Assembly: GCF_001422815.1 (NCBI RefSeq)
Contig: NZ_LMMP01000009.1
Span: 35,638 to 99,637, forward strand
Reading direction: 5' to 3'
From: Methylobacterium sp. Leaf91
GTDB taxonomy: Bacteria; Pseudomonadota; Alphaproteobacteria; Rhizobiales; Beijerinckiaceae
Length of the DNA: 64,000 bases
Every line of letters begins with the position of its first letter. The stretch's first letter is position 1. Below, piece after piece: positions 37,645 through 47,346 of this stretch. Below the pieces are notes generated by a model. That model had not been told where the DNA came from. It searched no databases and was given only the letters and a program-made list of their open reading frames with translations. A program made the translations under genes and the position numbers.

Positions 37645-38841
37645 TCAGCCCTTCTTCACGGCGGCGACGATCTTCTGCGCGGCATCGTCGAGGTCATCGG
37701 CGGGAATCACGTTGAGGCCGGAATTCCGGATGATCTCCTTGCCTTTCTCGACATTGGTGCCTTCCAGACGCACCACCAGGGGCACTTCGAGGCCCACAGC
37801 CTTCACCGCCGCGATCACGCCGTTCGCGATCACGTCGCATTTCATGATCCCGCCGAAGATGTTGACGAGGATGCCCTTCACCTGCGGATCGGCGGTGATG
37901 ATCTTGAAGGCCGCCGTCACCTTTTCCTCGCTCGCGCCGCCGCCGACATCGAGGAAGTTCGCCGGCTCCTCACCGTAGAGCTTGATGATGTCGAGGGTGG
38001 CCATGGCGAGGCCCGCGCCGTTGACCATGCAGCCGATGGTGCCATCCAGCGCGATATAGGCGAGGTCGTATTTCGAGGCCTCGATCTCCTTGGCGTCCTC
38101 CTCGGTCTCGTCGCGGAGCGCCAGGATGTCGGGATGGCGGTAGAGCGCGTTCGAATCGAACGAGATCTTGGCGTCGAGGCACTTGAGATGGCCGTCGCCG
38201 GTGAGGACCAGCGGGTTGATCTCCAGCATGCTCATGTCCTTGGCGGTGAACGCCTGGTAGAGCTTGGTGGTGAGGTCGCCGGCCTCCTTGGCCTGTGCGC
38301 CGGTGAGGCCGAGAGCCTTGGCGACGGCCCGGCCGTGATGGGGCATGATCCCGGTGGCCGGATCGACCGAGAAGGTGATGATCTTCTCGGGCGTGTCGTG
38401 GGCCACGGTCTCGATATCCATGCCGCCCTCCGTCGAGACGACGAAGGCGACCTGCCCGGTCTCGCGGTCCACCAGCATCGAGAGGTAGAACTCGGCGGCG
38501 ATCTGCGCGCCTTCTTCGATGTAGAGGCGGTTGACCTGCTTGCCGGCTTCGCCGGTCTGGATCGTCACCAGCGTCTCGCCCAGCATCTCGCCGGCGAATT
38601 GCTTGACCTCGTCGATGGACTTGGTGACACGCACGCCGCCCTTGGCACCAGCAGCCGCGCCCTTGAACGTGCCCTTGCCACGTCCGCCGGCATGGATTTG
38701 CGACTTCACCACCCAGACCGGACCGCCTAGCTCCTTGGCGGCAGCCTCGGCCTCTTCCGGCTTGAAGATCGGAACGCCGCGGGAGACGGGCAGGCCGAAC
38801 TCCTTGAGCACCGCCTTCGCCTGATATTCATGGATGTTCAT
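37645..38841 (-). CDS. sucC: Succinate-CoA ligase, beta subunit
   Basis: 398-aa beta subunit with ATP-grasp fold, which forms succinate and ATP together with SucD. It has the typical N terminus [40 protein letters not shown] for nucleotide binding, and the C-terminal [16 protein letters not shown] set the start at the ATG at 38841; a 28-codon in-frame extension upstream is arginine-rich and not family-like. It lies between mdh and sucD. Confidence 0.95.
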   Translation of the reverse strand: MNIHEYQAKAVLKEFGLPVSRGVPIFKPEEAEAAAKELGGPVWVVKSQIHAGGRGKGTFKGAAAGAKGGVRVTKSIDEVKQFAGEMLGETLVTIQTGEAGKQVNRLYIEEGAQIAAEFYLSMLVDRETGQVAFVVSTEGGMDIETVAHDTPEKIITFSVDPATGIMPHHGRAVAKALGLTGAQAKEAGDLTTKLYQAFTAKDMSMLEINPLVLTGDGHLKCLDAKISFDSNALYRHPDILALRDETEEDAKEIEASKYDLAYIALDGTIGCMVNGAGLAMATLDIIKLYGEEPANFLDVGGGASEEKVTAAFKIITADPQVKGILVNIFGGIMKCDVIANGVIAAVKAVGLEVPLVVRLEGTNVEKGKEIIRNSGLNVIPADDLDDAAQKIVAAVKKG

Positions 38842-38955
38842 TAGGACATTTCCTCGCCTCGTCCCGCGGCAGCGCGCGGGATTGGAAGACACGACACACC
38901 GGCCTCGTTCACGCCGACGGGACACCCGCCGGCGCGCGACGCTTCTTGTGAGATT

Positions 38956-40062
<1,107 letters not shown>

Positions 40063-40208
40063 CTAAGCAGAGTTCGGGCCACAGACGTACCGCGACGCTG
40101 GAGGATGCCTTCCAAAAAAGTCTTTCGCCGGAGCATTTTAGACCAACGAACCCCTCTCCGGTTCGACGGCAAAGCTTCGGTGACAGGTCCAAAATATTGT
40201 TACTTCGC

Positions 40209-40925
40209 TTAAAGTGCGCCGATCCGCAGCACTTTCTGGATCGCCTGGATGACGGCTCCGAAGCGCGCCTGGATCAGGTCGACGGGCAGATCGGAATCGT
40301 GTTGCATCGCCAGCGGATGGGTGAAGCGGTAGCTCGCATCGAAGATGTAGGCGATGGCCCGCTCGCGATCCCGAGCCACGAAGGCTCCCGCAGCGATCCC
40401 CTCCTCCACCACACGCTCTACGAGACTGCGCAGGCGAACCCGGTGACGCCGGGCGATGGGCCGTGCCGCCACCGTCGCATCGAGATGGACCGCGAACAGA
40501 TGGGGCTCCCGTGCCAGGACTTCGCGCTGCGCGCTCGCCAGGGCCATCAGGAGGCGCTCGATCTTATCGTCTGCAGGGTCGGGCGCATCAGCGATGCGGG
40601 CGAGTTCCGCCTCTACATCTCTGAGCCAGCGGCCCGCGACGGCATCCAGAAGGGCGTCCTTGGATGGAAAATACCGATAGACATTGGCGTGGGTCATGCC
40701 GGCCTCGGCGGCCACCGCGACGACCGTCACCCGTTTGTGCCCGAGCCTGGCCAGATGCTCCGTCGCGATCGCCAGGAGGCGCGCATCCACCGAGAGCGGC
40801 GTGGGGCTGGCCCGGCTAATTCGGGCCTTGGGCCTGTCGGGCGGGCGGAGACCCGTCATGGGTGTAGCATCATCGCTGCCGGCCGAATCATAGCCGACCA
40901 CAAAGGACGTACCTGCCGTCTCCAT
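40209..40925 (-). CDS. TetR-family transcriptional regulator
   Basis: 238-aa repressor-type regulator. The helix-turn-helix is clear: VTVVAVAAEAGMTHANVYRYFPSKDALLDAV, residues about 63-95. The rest is the usual helical ligand-binding half. GGAG precedes the ATG at 40925; an ATG 22 codons later would also keep the whole HTH domain. No adjacent operon clearly forms a target: mdh lies 290 bp away on one side and gloB about 100 bp on the other. Ligand unknown. Confidence 0.82.
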   Translation of the reverse strand: METAGTSFVVGYDSAGSDDATPMTGLRPPDRPKARISRASPTPLSVDARLLAIATEHLARLGHKRVTVVAVAAEAGMTHANVYRYFPSKDALLDAVAGRWLRDVEAELARIADAPDPADDKIERLLMALASAQREVLAREPHLFAVHLDATVAARPIARRHRVRLRSLVERVVEEGIAAGAFVARDRERAIAYIFDASYRFTHPLAMQHDSDLPVDLIQARFGAVIQAIQKVLRIGAL

Positions 40926-41028
40926 CGATACTCCAGCCGGCGCTGATAAGGAGGGCGGGCCGTATCCGGAGTCGGCGTCGCCCCCGCATGTCTCGCTGAG
41001 ATCGAGACAGCCAGAGGCCCATAGCCGG

Positions 41029-41808
41029 TCAGAAGCTGTTCTTCCAGGCCCTTAATGCAGTGAACACTAGTTCCGCCGGTGAATTAGCAAAAAGATTCAC
41101 TGCTTTAGCGAGGGAAGGCTCCGTGGAACGAAGGAAAGGATTGGTCGCGCGCTCATGCCTCATCGTCGTCGGAACCAGGAATCTGCCAGCGGCCTTTGCG
41201 TCCTGCGCCTCGGCCATACGAGACTTCAATGCCACGTTGTCGGGATCGGCGGCGAGAGCGAAACGGGCATTGGAGAGGACGTAATTGTGTCCGCTGAAGA
41301 TCTCCGTGTCGTCCGGCAGGGGGAGAAACCGCTCCAGCGACCGCCAGAGCGATTCCGGCCGGCCTTCCACAACCCGCCCGCATCCGAGGGTGAACAGGGT
41401 ATCGCCGGCGAACACGATCTGCGCTGCGGAGAACCAGTAGCTGACATGGTCATTGCAATGGCCCGGCGTTTCCCAGACCTGCGCTTCGAGTTCGCCGACC
41501 CGGACGAGATCCCCCTCGGCGACGGCGACATCCACCTCCGGCACATCGGCCCCGGCCTTGCGCGGCGCGGTCACCCGCGCGCCGGTGCGGCGCTTCACCT
41601 CCGGGATTCCCTCGATATGATCGAGATGCCGGTGCGTCACCAGGATATCTGTGAGCGTCCAACCGGTTTCGTCGAGCACCTTCAGGACGGGAGCCGCCTC
41701 CGGCACGTCGATGGCGGCACAGGCGCCCGTCGCGGGATCTCGGATCAGCACGCCGATATTGTCGCTCCGGCAGAGGAAGGTGCGGATCTCGGGGCGGGAA
41801 ACGGTCAA
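41029..41808 (-). CDS. gloB: Hydroxyacylglutathione hydrolase (glyoxalase II)
   Basis: 259-aa metallo-beta-lactamase fold hydrolase that splits S-lactoylglutathione. The metal-binding motif reads THRHLDH instead of the common THHHxDH, with further ligands in TPGHCNDHVSYW, FAGDTLFTLGCGR and FSGHNY. Glyoxalase II would work with the glutathione made by GshB, encoded later in the window. The last 25-30 codons use more A/T-ending codons than the body of the gene. Confidence 0.88.
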   Translation of the reverse strand: MTVSRPEIRTFLCRSDNIGVLIRDPATGACAAIDVPEAAPVLKVLDETGWTLTDILVTHRHLDHIEGIPEVKRRTGARVTAPRKAGADVPEVDVAVAEGDLVRVGELEAQVWETPGHCNDHVSYWFSAAQIVFAGDTLFTLGCGRVVEGRPESLWRSLERFLPLPDDTEIFSGHNYVLSNARFALAADPDNVALKSRMAEAQDAKAAGRFLVPTTMRHERATNPFLRSTEPSLAKAVNLFANSPAELVFTALRAWKNSF

Positions 41809-42003
41809 GAGGCGTTCCTCTCTGGTGGCGCGGTGAACCTAAGCAAGAACCGGACGCGGCGGCGAGGAGTTCCGGCATCCGGACGTTGCGGCGGACGTTG
41901 CGGGTTGTGGGCGAGCGGCCTCGTCCCCATTGATCCGATTCCTAGCCTGCGTCAAAGAACCCTGTAACTTCAAAACGTCCGGCCGCGCCGGAGCAAGCCG
42001 CCC

Positions 42004-42738
42004 ATGCGCCTCGACGTGACCGATCTGCGCGCCTTCTATGCCAGCCCCCTCGGCGGCGTGACCCATCGCATCGTCGGGCGGGCGATCCATGGGTTCCTCG
42101 GCTCGGTCTCGGGCCTGAGGGTTCTCGGCCTGGGCTACGCGACCCCCTATCTCGGGCCGATCCACGTCATCGCCGAGCGCACGCTTGCCTTCATGCCGGC
42201 CACGCAGGGAGTCGTGAACTGGCCCGGCGGCGGACGCTCCTGCTCGGCCCTCGCCGACCCCACGATGATGCCCCTGCCGGAAGCGGCGGTGGACAGGGTG
42301 ATCCTGGTCCATGCCCTCGAATCGGTGGAAAGCCCGACCGAATTGCTCCAGGACGTGTGGCGCGTGCTGACGCCGGGGGGGCGGATGATCCTCGTCGTGC
42401 CCAATCGGCGCGGCGTCTGGGCACGTCGCGATGCAACGCCGTTCGGCCATGGCCAGCCGTATAGCCGCTCGCAGCTCGGGCGGCTGATGCGGACCACCCA
42501 ATTCTCGCCAGAGGGATGGGCCGAGGCGCTCTACATGCCCCCGGTGAACAGCCGGCTCTGGCTGCGGACGGCCAGCGCCTGGGAGAAGGTCGGGACCGGT
42601 CTCTCCCTCCCCTTCGCTGGCCTGCACGTCATCGACGCCACGAAGCAGCTCTATCGTCCGGTGGCGGTCCGCAAGGTGCAACGGGCAACCCGCCTCGCTC
42701 CGGCGAGAGTACTGGTTCCCACCCCCTCCCCGGGCTGA
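42004..42738 (+). CDS. SAM-dependent methyltransferase-like protein
   Basis: 244-aa protein with a class I methyltransferase layout: the SAM-binding strand GLRVLGLGYATPYLG, then LPLPEAAVDRVILVHALESVESPTELLQDVWRVLTPGGRMILVVPNRRG-type sequence. The first Gly-rich loop is modified (LGLGYATPY) compared with the usual GxGxG. Substrate unknown. It is transcribed divergently from gloB, and such a methyltransferase commonly stands beside glyoxalase II in Rhizobiales. Confidence 0.78.
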   Translation: MRLDVTDLRAFYASPLGGVTHRIVGRAIHGFLGSVSGLRVLGLGYATPYLGPIHVIAERTLAFMPATQGVVNWPGGGRSCSALADPTMMPLPEAAVDRVILVHALESVESPTELLQDVWRVLTPGGRMILVVPNRRGVWARRDATPFGHGQPYSRSQLGRLMRTTQFSPEGWAEALYMPPVNSRLWLRTASAWEKVGTGLSLPFAGLHVIDATKQLYRPVAVRKVQRATRLAPARVLVPTPSPG

Positions 42739-42797
42739 ACCGAGGCCACTCGATTCAGGCATCCGACCAAGGCTCCAGACCAAAGGCAGCCGTTTCC

Positions 42798-43487
42798 ATG
42801 TTCAGCCTCATCGCCCCGGAAGCGGCGCTCCACAGCTTCATCTTCGCGTTCTCGAGCCTCTTCTCGATCGTCAATCCGGTCGGCTCGGCCCTCATCTTTT
42901 CGCAGATCACCGCGCAGAACTCCCATCCGGAACGGGTGGAGATCGCCAAGCGCATCGGCTTCTACTCAGCGCTGATCATGCTCGCGGCCCTATGGGCGGG
43001 GGCGCCGATCCTCAACTTCTTCGGCGTGTCGCTGGGTGCCCTGCGGATCGCAGGCGGTCTCGTGGTCGCCGCCTCCGCCTGGACCCTGCTCAGCGCACCC
43101 GAGGCTCGTGAGGCACGGAAACATGCCGAGGCGACCCATGATGCTCCCGACAGCGTCGCCGACGTGGCGTTCTTCCCCCTGACCCTACCCTTCACGACGG
43201 GCCCCGGCACCATCGCCGTCGCGATCGCCCTCGGCTCGAACCGGCCCGTTCCGGGGCCCGACCGGATCGGGTTCTATCTCGGCATGTCGCTGGCGGCCCT
43301 CGCCATCGCGCTCCTGGTCAGGTTCACCTACGGCTCGGCCGACAGGGTGGTGACCGCCATCGGCCCGGTCGGCGCGCGGGTTCTCGGCCGGCTCTTCGCC
43401 TTCCTGCTCCTGTGTATCGGCACCCAGATCACCGTGAACGGCGTCACCGACGTCCTCGGACCGATCCTCGCCGCCGGCAAGCGCTGA
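42798..43487 (+). CDS. MarC family integral membrane protein
   Basis: 229-aa membrane protein of the MarC/NAAT family, with six predicted transmembrane segments. Diagnostic segments are FSSLFSIVNPVGSALIF, FFGVSLGALRIAGGLVVAASAW and FFPLTLPFTTGPGTIAVAIALG. Transport function is not settled for the family. The ATG at 42798 matches the first membrane helix; a longer frame exists upstream but runs through the methyltransferase gene. Confidence 0.85.
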   Translation: MFSLIAPEAALHSFIFAFSSLFSIVNPVGSALIFSQITAQNSHPERVEIAKRIGFYSALIMLAALWAGAPILNFFGVSLGALRIAGGLVVAASAWTLLSAPEAREARKHAEATHDAPDSVADVAFFPLTLPFTTGPGTIAVAIALGSNRPVPGPDRIGFYLGMSLAALAIALLVRFTYGSADRVVTAIGPVGARVLGRLFAFLLLCIGTQITVNGVTDVLGPILAAGKR

Positions 43488-43607
43488 GCGGACAGGCCCG
43501 CACACCGACAGCCTCGCTTTGGCCAACCTCGCCCTGGCCAACCTCGCCTTGGCATCGCCCGGTTGAGGCTGTACCGCAGGCGCGAATTCTCGTGGAAGGA
43601 CGACAGA

Positions 43608-44405
43608 ATGCGGCTCGCAGTGGTCGGTGCCGAGGGGCGCATGGGGCGGATGCTCATCCGGGCGGTGACGGAGACCGAGGGCTGCACCCTGAGCGGCGCC
43701 GTCGAGCGCGAGGGCTCGCCCGCCCTCGGCCAGGATGCAGGGACCCTCGCCGGCCTGCCGCCGCTCGGCGTCAACGTCACCGACGATCCGCTCACGGTCT
43801 TCGCGGCCACCGACGGCGTCCTCGATTTCACCGCCCCCTCGGCCACGACCTTCTTCGCCGAACTCGCCGCCCAGGCCCGCATCGTCCATGTCGTCGGCAC
43901 GACTGGCCTCGCCGAGGCGGATATCCACAAGCTCATTGCGGCAGCGCACCATGCCCGGATCGTGCGCTCGGGCAACATGTCCCTCGGCGTGAACCTGCTC
44001 GCCGGTCTCGTGCGGAAGGTCGCTGCGGCTTTGGGCGAGGATTTCGACATCGAAATCGTCGAGATGCATCACCGCATGAAAGTGGATGCGCCCTCCGGCA
44101 CGGCCCTCCTCCTCGGGGAGGCGGCCGCGGTGGGGCGCGGCGTCAACCTCGCCGAGACGCGCGTTTCCACCCGGGACGGCCATACCGGCGCGCGCCGGCC
44201 CGGCGATATCGGCTTCGCCACCCTGCGTGGCGGCACGGTGGTGGGCGACCACAGCGTGACCTTCGCCGGACCCGGCGAGCGCATCACCATCAGCCACCAT
44301 GCCGAGGATCGGGCGATCTTCGCCCGTGGCGCCGTACGAGCGGCGTTGTGGGCCCATGCCAAACCTCCAGGCCTCTACGGCATGGCCGACGTCCTCGGTC
44401 TCTGA
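43608..44405 (+). CDS. dapB: 4-hydroxy-tetrahydrodipicolinate reductase
   Basis: 265-aa enzyme of the lysine/diaminopimelate pathway, reducing with NAD(P)H. The Rossmann start is [20 protein letters not shown], and the catalytic region is [24 protein letters not shown] (active-site His and Lys). The C terminus holds [15 protein letters not shown] sequence (here [16 protein letters not shown]). The ATG at 43608 is chosen as the beginning of the first strand. The gene is followed by gpmA with a 105-bp gap. Confidence 0.93.
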   Translation: MRLAVVGAEGRMGRMLIRAVTETEGCTLSGAVEREGSPALGQDAGTLAGLPPLGVNVTDDPLTVFAATDGVLDFTAPSATTFFAELAAQARIVHVVGTTGLAEADIHKLIAAAHHARIVRSGNMSLGVNLLAGLVRKVAAALGEDFDIEIVEMHHRMKVDAPSGTALLLGEAAAVGRGVNLAETRVSTRDGHTGARRPGDIGFATLRGGTVVGDHSVTFAGPGERITISHHAEDRAIFARGAVRAALWAHAKPPGLYGMADVLGL

Positions 44406-44510
44406 TACGAGAGCCCGGTCATTGACTGTTCAGGTCGGCCAGTACACCAGCCCCGCAGGCGCAGATTCTGTTGCGTCGCACCATTCACCGAGAAATAGGA
44501 TGGACGTCTG

Positions 44511-45149
44511 ATGGAGCGCCTGCTCGTCCTCGCTCGCCACGGCCAGAGCGAATGGAACCTCAAGAAGCTTTTCACCGGCTGGCGCGATCCGCAACTCACC
44601 GAGCTCGGCATCACCGAGGCCAGGACCGCCGGCCGCTGGCTGAAGCAGCAGGGGTACGCTTTCGACGTCGCCTTCACCTCCAACCTTCAGCGGGCACAGC
44701 ATACCTGCGCACTGATCCTGGAGGAGATGGGCCAGGGCGGCATCGAGACGGTCCGGTCCGAGGCGCTCAACGAGCGGGATTATGGGGACCTGTCGGGCCT
44801 CAACAAGGACGATGCCCGTGAGCGCTGGGGCGATGCCCAGGTCCATCAGTGGCGCCGGTCCTACGACATTCCGCCCCCCGGTGGGGAAAGCCTGAAGGAC
44901 ACCGCGGCGCGCGTGCTGCCCTATTACATTCAGACCATCCTGCCGCGCGTCATGGCCGGCGAGCGCGTCCTGGTGGCCGCCCACGGCAATTCGCTGCGTG
45001 CGCTGGTGATGGTGCTCGACGGGATGACCACGAAGACCATCGCGAGTCTCGAGATCGCCACCGGTATCCCCCTCGTCTATCAGCTCAAATCCGACACCAC
45101 GGTGGAGAGCAAGGCCGTCCTTGAGCGGGACATCGACCACGACGCTTGA
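44511..45149 (+). CDS. gpmA: 2,3-bisphosphoglycerate-dependent phosphoglycerate mutase
   Basis: 212-aa glycolytic/gluconeogenic mutase. The phospho-His is in [13 protein letters not shown] (His10), and the second His is in [66 protein letters not shown] is the family's characteristic middle. At 212 aa it matches the shorter form found in Alphaproteobacteria. It ends 309 bp before the next gene. Confidence 0.93.
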   Translation: MERLLVLARHGQSEWNLKKLFTGWRDPQLTELGITEARTAGRWLKQQGYAFDVAFTSNLQRAQHTCALILEEMGQGGIETVRSEALNERDYGDLSGLNKDDARERWGDAQVHQWRRSYDIPPPGGESLKDTAARVLPYYIQTILPRVMAGERVLVAAHGNSLRALVMVLDGMTTKTIASLEIATGIPLVYQLKSDTTVESKAVLERDIDHDA

Positions 45150-45458
45150 CGGCAAAGCGCGGTGAAAGCCGCGCCGGGCATCGGTGCGCGGTTCCCGAAC
45201 AGACATCCGGCACGCCTATGCTCCCTCGTTCCGCCGAACGTGGCTCGACCAGGGAGGCGGGCCGGCAGCGGCGTGGAGCCACGGCCCCGCCGCAGGCCGA
45301 CCGGAACGCTTGACAGCGGGAAGGTGTGGGCCGACCCATCGTCGGCGAGCCTTCCTCACGAAGGCCGCGCGAGCCCTTCGCCTTGACCGGAGTCGTCTCG
45401 CGTCCGAACACCTGAACCGGAGCCGCAACAGGCGGCTCCGTCGCGGAGAACCGATCCG
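45150..45458. other. Intergenic region without a recognised feature
   Basis: About 310 bp between gpmA and a secreted-protein gene. A weak hairpin (gccgac/gtcggc, 45330-45346) is present, and TTGACA occurs near 45311 without a good -10 box at the right spacing. No convincing gene or RNA was found. Confidence 0.4.
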
Positions 45459-46430
45459 ATGCGTCTGCGTAACCTCGTCCGTCCGGTCGCGGCACTGGCC
45501 CTGATCGCCGGGCTCTCGTCAGGCGCCATCTCCGTGGCCTGGGCTGCCGATGCGATCTTCCCGCCGAGTTCGCGCTTCGGCTTCACGCCAGCCTCGGACA
45601 TGACGTTGTCCAAGCGGTTCTCCGGATTCGAGCGGATGGAGGGCGGCGCGACGCTCTCCATCGTCGAGCTGCCGTCGACGGCCTTCGTCGACCTGGAGAA
45701 GAGCTTCACCGACGAGAACCTCCGTACGCAGGGGTTCGTCGTCGCGACGCGGGAAGCCATCAAGGTCGCGGGAGACGTGGATGCCGTGCTCTTCACGGGG
45801 GAGCAGCCGGCCCCGGAAGGCGCCAACACCCCAGCCATCAGGAAATGGCTGCTGCTCGTCGGTGACACCACGGTCACGGGCATCATCATCGCCCAGACCG
45901 TGCCCGATGCCGAGACGCCGGAAACCATGCGGAACATGCTGACCAGCGTGAAGATCCGTCCGGAACTCACCCTGGACGAACAGGTCGCCGCGCTGCCGTT
46001 CCGAATCCGTGAATCGGCCGGCTTCCGTCCCGTCCGGGTACTCGCGGGTAATTCGGTCCTGATGACGCAAGGTCCGAAGGACCAGATGCTCAATCTCGAA
46101 CAGCCCATCCTGGTGCTGGCCCAGGCCGTCCAGCAGCCGCCCCAGCCGGAGCAGCGCGATGCCTTCGCCCGCGCCGCGCTCTACTCGAACCAGACGATGA
46201 AGGATTTCGCGGTCGAGCGTTCGCAGACCTACCGCCAGAACGGCGTCGACTGGCACGAGATCGTTGCCCGCGCAGTGGATGGCCCTTCGAACACGCCGGT
46301 GGTGGTCTCGCAAACCATCCGGTTCGCGCCGGACGGTTACCTCCGCGCGCTCGGCGTGGTGCGGGCCGACCAGCGCAGCGCCATGCTGTCGAAGTTCCGC
46401 GAGGTCATCGACAGCGTCGAAGTGAAATAG
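45459..46430 (+). CDS. Exported protein, function unknown
   Basis: 323-aa protein with an N-terminal signal peptide (MRLRNLVRPVAALALIAGLSSGAISVAWA, cleavage near residue 29). The mature protein looks like two beta-rich repeats of similar build: SRFGFTPASDMTLSKRFSGFERMEGGATLSIVELP, then later FRIRESAGFRPVRVLAGNSVLMTQGP. I do not recognise a named family. It is probably periplasmic. It is convergent with grpE, and a terminator-like hairpin lies between them. Confidence 0.7.
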   Translation: MRLRNLVRPVAALALIAGLSSGAISVAWAADAIFPPSSRFGFTPASDMTLSKRFSGFERMEGGATLSIVELPSTAFVDLEKSFTDENLRTQGFVVATREAIKVAGDVDAVLFTGEQPAPEGANTPAIRKWLLLVGDTTVTGIIIAQTVPDAETPETMRNMLTSVKIRPELTLDEQVAALPFRIRESAGFRPVRVLAGNSVLMTQGPKDQMLNLEQPILVLAQAVQQPPQPEQRDAFARAALYSNQTMKDFAVERSQTYRQNGVDWHEIVARAVDGPSNTPVVVSQTIRFAPDGYLRALGVVRADQRSAMLSKFREVIDSVEVK

Positions 46431-46437
46431 CCGGGCG

Positions 46438-46476
46438 GCAGCCTCGCCCGGGAGGTATCGTCCGGGACGAGGCTGC
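46438..46476. terminator. Hairpin between the convergent exported-protein gene and grpE
   Basis: Arms gcagcctcg (46438-46446) and cgaggctgc (46468-46476) are perfect inverted copies. They extend inward with cccgg and ccggg, offset by one bulged base. It lies 8 bp after one stop and 29 bp from the other, so it may end transcription from both sides. There is only a weak T-rich run. Confidence 0.55.
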
Positions 46477-46504
46477 GGTCATCATTTGATGTTCGGCCGA
46501 TGCG

Positions 46505-47101
46505 TCAGGCCGCGTCCGCCGGACTGGCGGCGGCCTTGGGTCCACCCTTGGCGACACCCACCAGGGCCGGGCGCAGGACCCGGTCGCCGATGATGTAGCC
46601 GGACTGCATCACCTGCACCACCGTGCCGTTCGGGACCTCGGCATTGGGAACTTCGAACATCGCCTGGTGGCGGTTCGGATCGAAGCGCTGGCCCTGCGGC
46701 TCGATGAGCTTCACGCCGTGACGCTCCAGGGTCTTGGCCAGATCGCGCTCGGTCAGTTCGATCCCGTCGATCAGCGCCTTGAACGGCCCCTCGGCAGCCG
46801 AGGCTGCCTCAGCCGGCACGCTCTCCAACGCACGACGGATGTTGTCGGCCGCGTTCAGCATGTCGCGCGCGAAATTCGTCACGGCGTAGGTCCGCGCATC
46901 CGCCACCTCGCGCTCGGTGCGCCGGCGCAAGTTCTCCATCTCGGCCAGAGTACGCAGGACGCGATCCTTCAACTCGTCGCGCTCGGCGATCAGGCCCGCC
47001 AAAGCCTCGGCGTTGTCCTCCGCACGCGCATCGGTCTTCGCCTCGGCTTCCGCCGCCGCGTCGGCGCGCTGCCCATCATGCTCCATGTCGTTCGCCATCA
47101 T
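46505..47101 (-). CDS. grpE: GrpE nucleotide exchange factor
   Basis: 198-aa cochaperone that releases ADP from DnaK. The long N-terminal coiled coil includes [30 protein letters not shown], and the C-terminal beta domain has [25 protein letters not shown] and [26 protein letters not shown]. Start codons at 47101 and 47098 are adjacent. The first overlaps the stop of a 45-codon frame as ATGA, so translation may be coupled. hrcA is not next to it in this window. Confidence 0.93.
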   Translation of the reverse strand: MMANDMEHDGQRADAAAEAEAKTDARAEDNAEALAGLIAERDELKDRVLRTLAEMENLRRRTEREVADARTYAVTNFARDMLNAADNIRRALESVPAEAASAAEGPFKALIDGIELTERDLAKTLERHGVKLIEPQGQRFDPNRHQAMFEVPNAEVPNGTVVQVMQSGYIIGDRVLRPALVGVAKGGPKAAASPADAA

Positions 47102-47235
47102 CGCTCTTCGTCGATCGCAGGTTGCTCGTCCCGCACCGGTCGTCGGTCATAGTCGCCGGCGACCCACAGCACGCGGTCGATCGGAATGGGGTCGGGCCAC
47201 GACGCCGAGACCCGCTCGACGGGGGTCGGCATCAT
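47098..47235 (-). CDS. Small ORF coupled to grpE, 45 aa
   Basis: Reading frame [45 protein letters not shown]. It starts at tandem ATGs at 47235/47232, and its stop overlaps the grpE start by four bases. Third codon positions are mostly G or C, as in neighbouring genes. I do not recognise it. The four-base overlap and codon use argue for translation. It could be a real small protein or only a leader that delivers ribosomes to grpE. It lies in an otherwise empty 245-bp space before glnD. Confidence 0.4.
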   Translation of the reverse strand: MMPTPVERVSASWPDPIPIDRVLWVAGDYDRRPVRDEQPAIDEER

Positions 47236-47346
47236 GCTCCGGGATCGGAGGTGATATCAGACGCGCAGAGGATGAAATCAAGCCGAGCGCCGCCCTGGTG
47301 CCGTCTCCCGCCTCAGCCCCCTGCGTGATTCATGCCTGCAGGGGGC

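Noticed and set aside
41881..41905. Tandem copies of ggacgttgcgg upstream of the methyltransferase
   Set aside because: Only two short copies; likely chance in a GC-rich spacer and not a convincing operator.
44430..45206. Antisense frame over gpmA
   Set aside because: Shadow of a well-conserved phosphoglycerate mutase on the plus strand.
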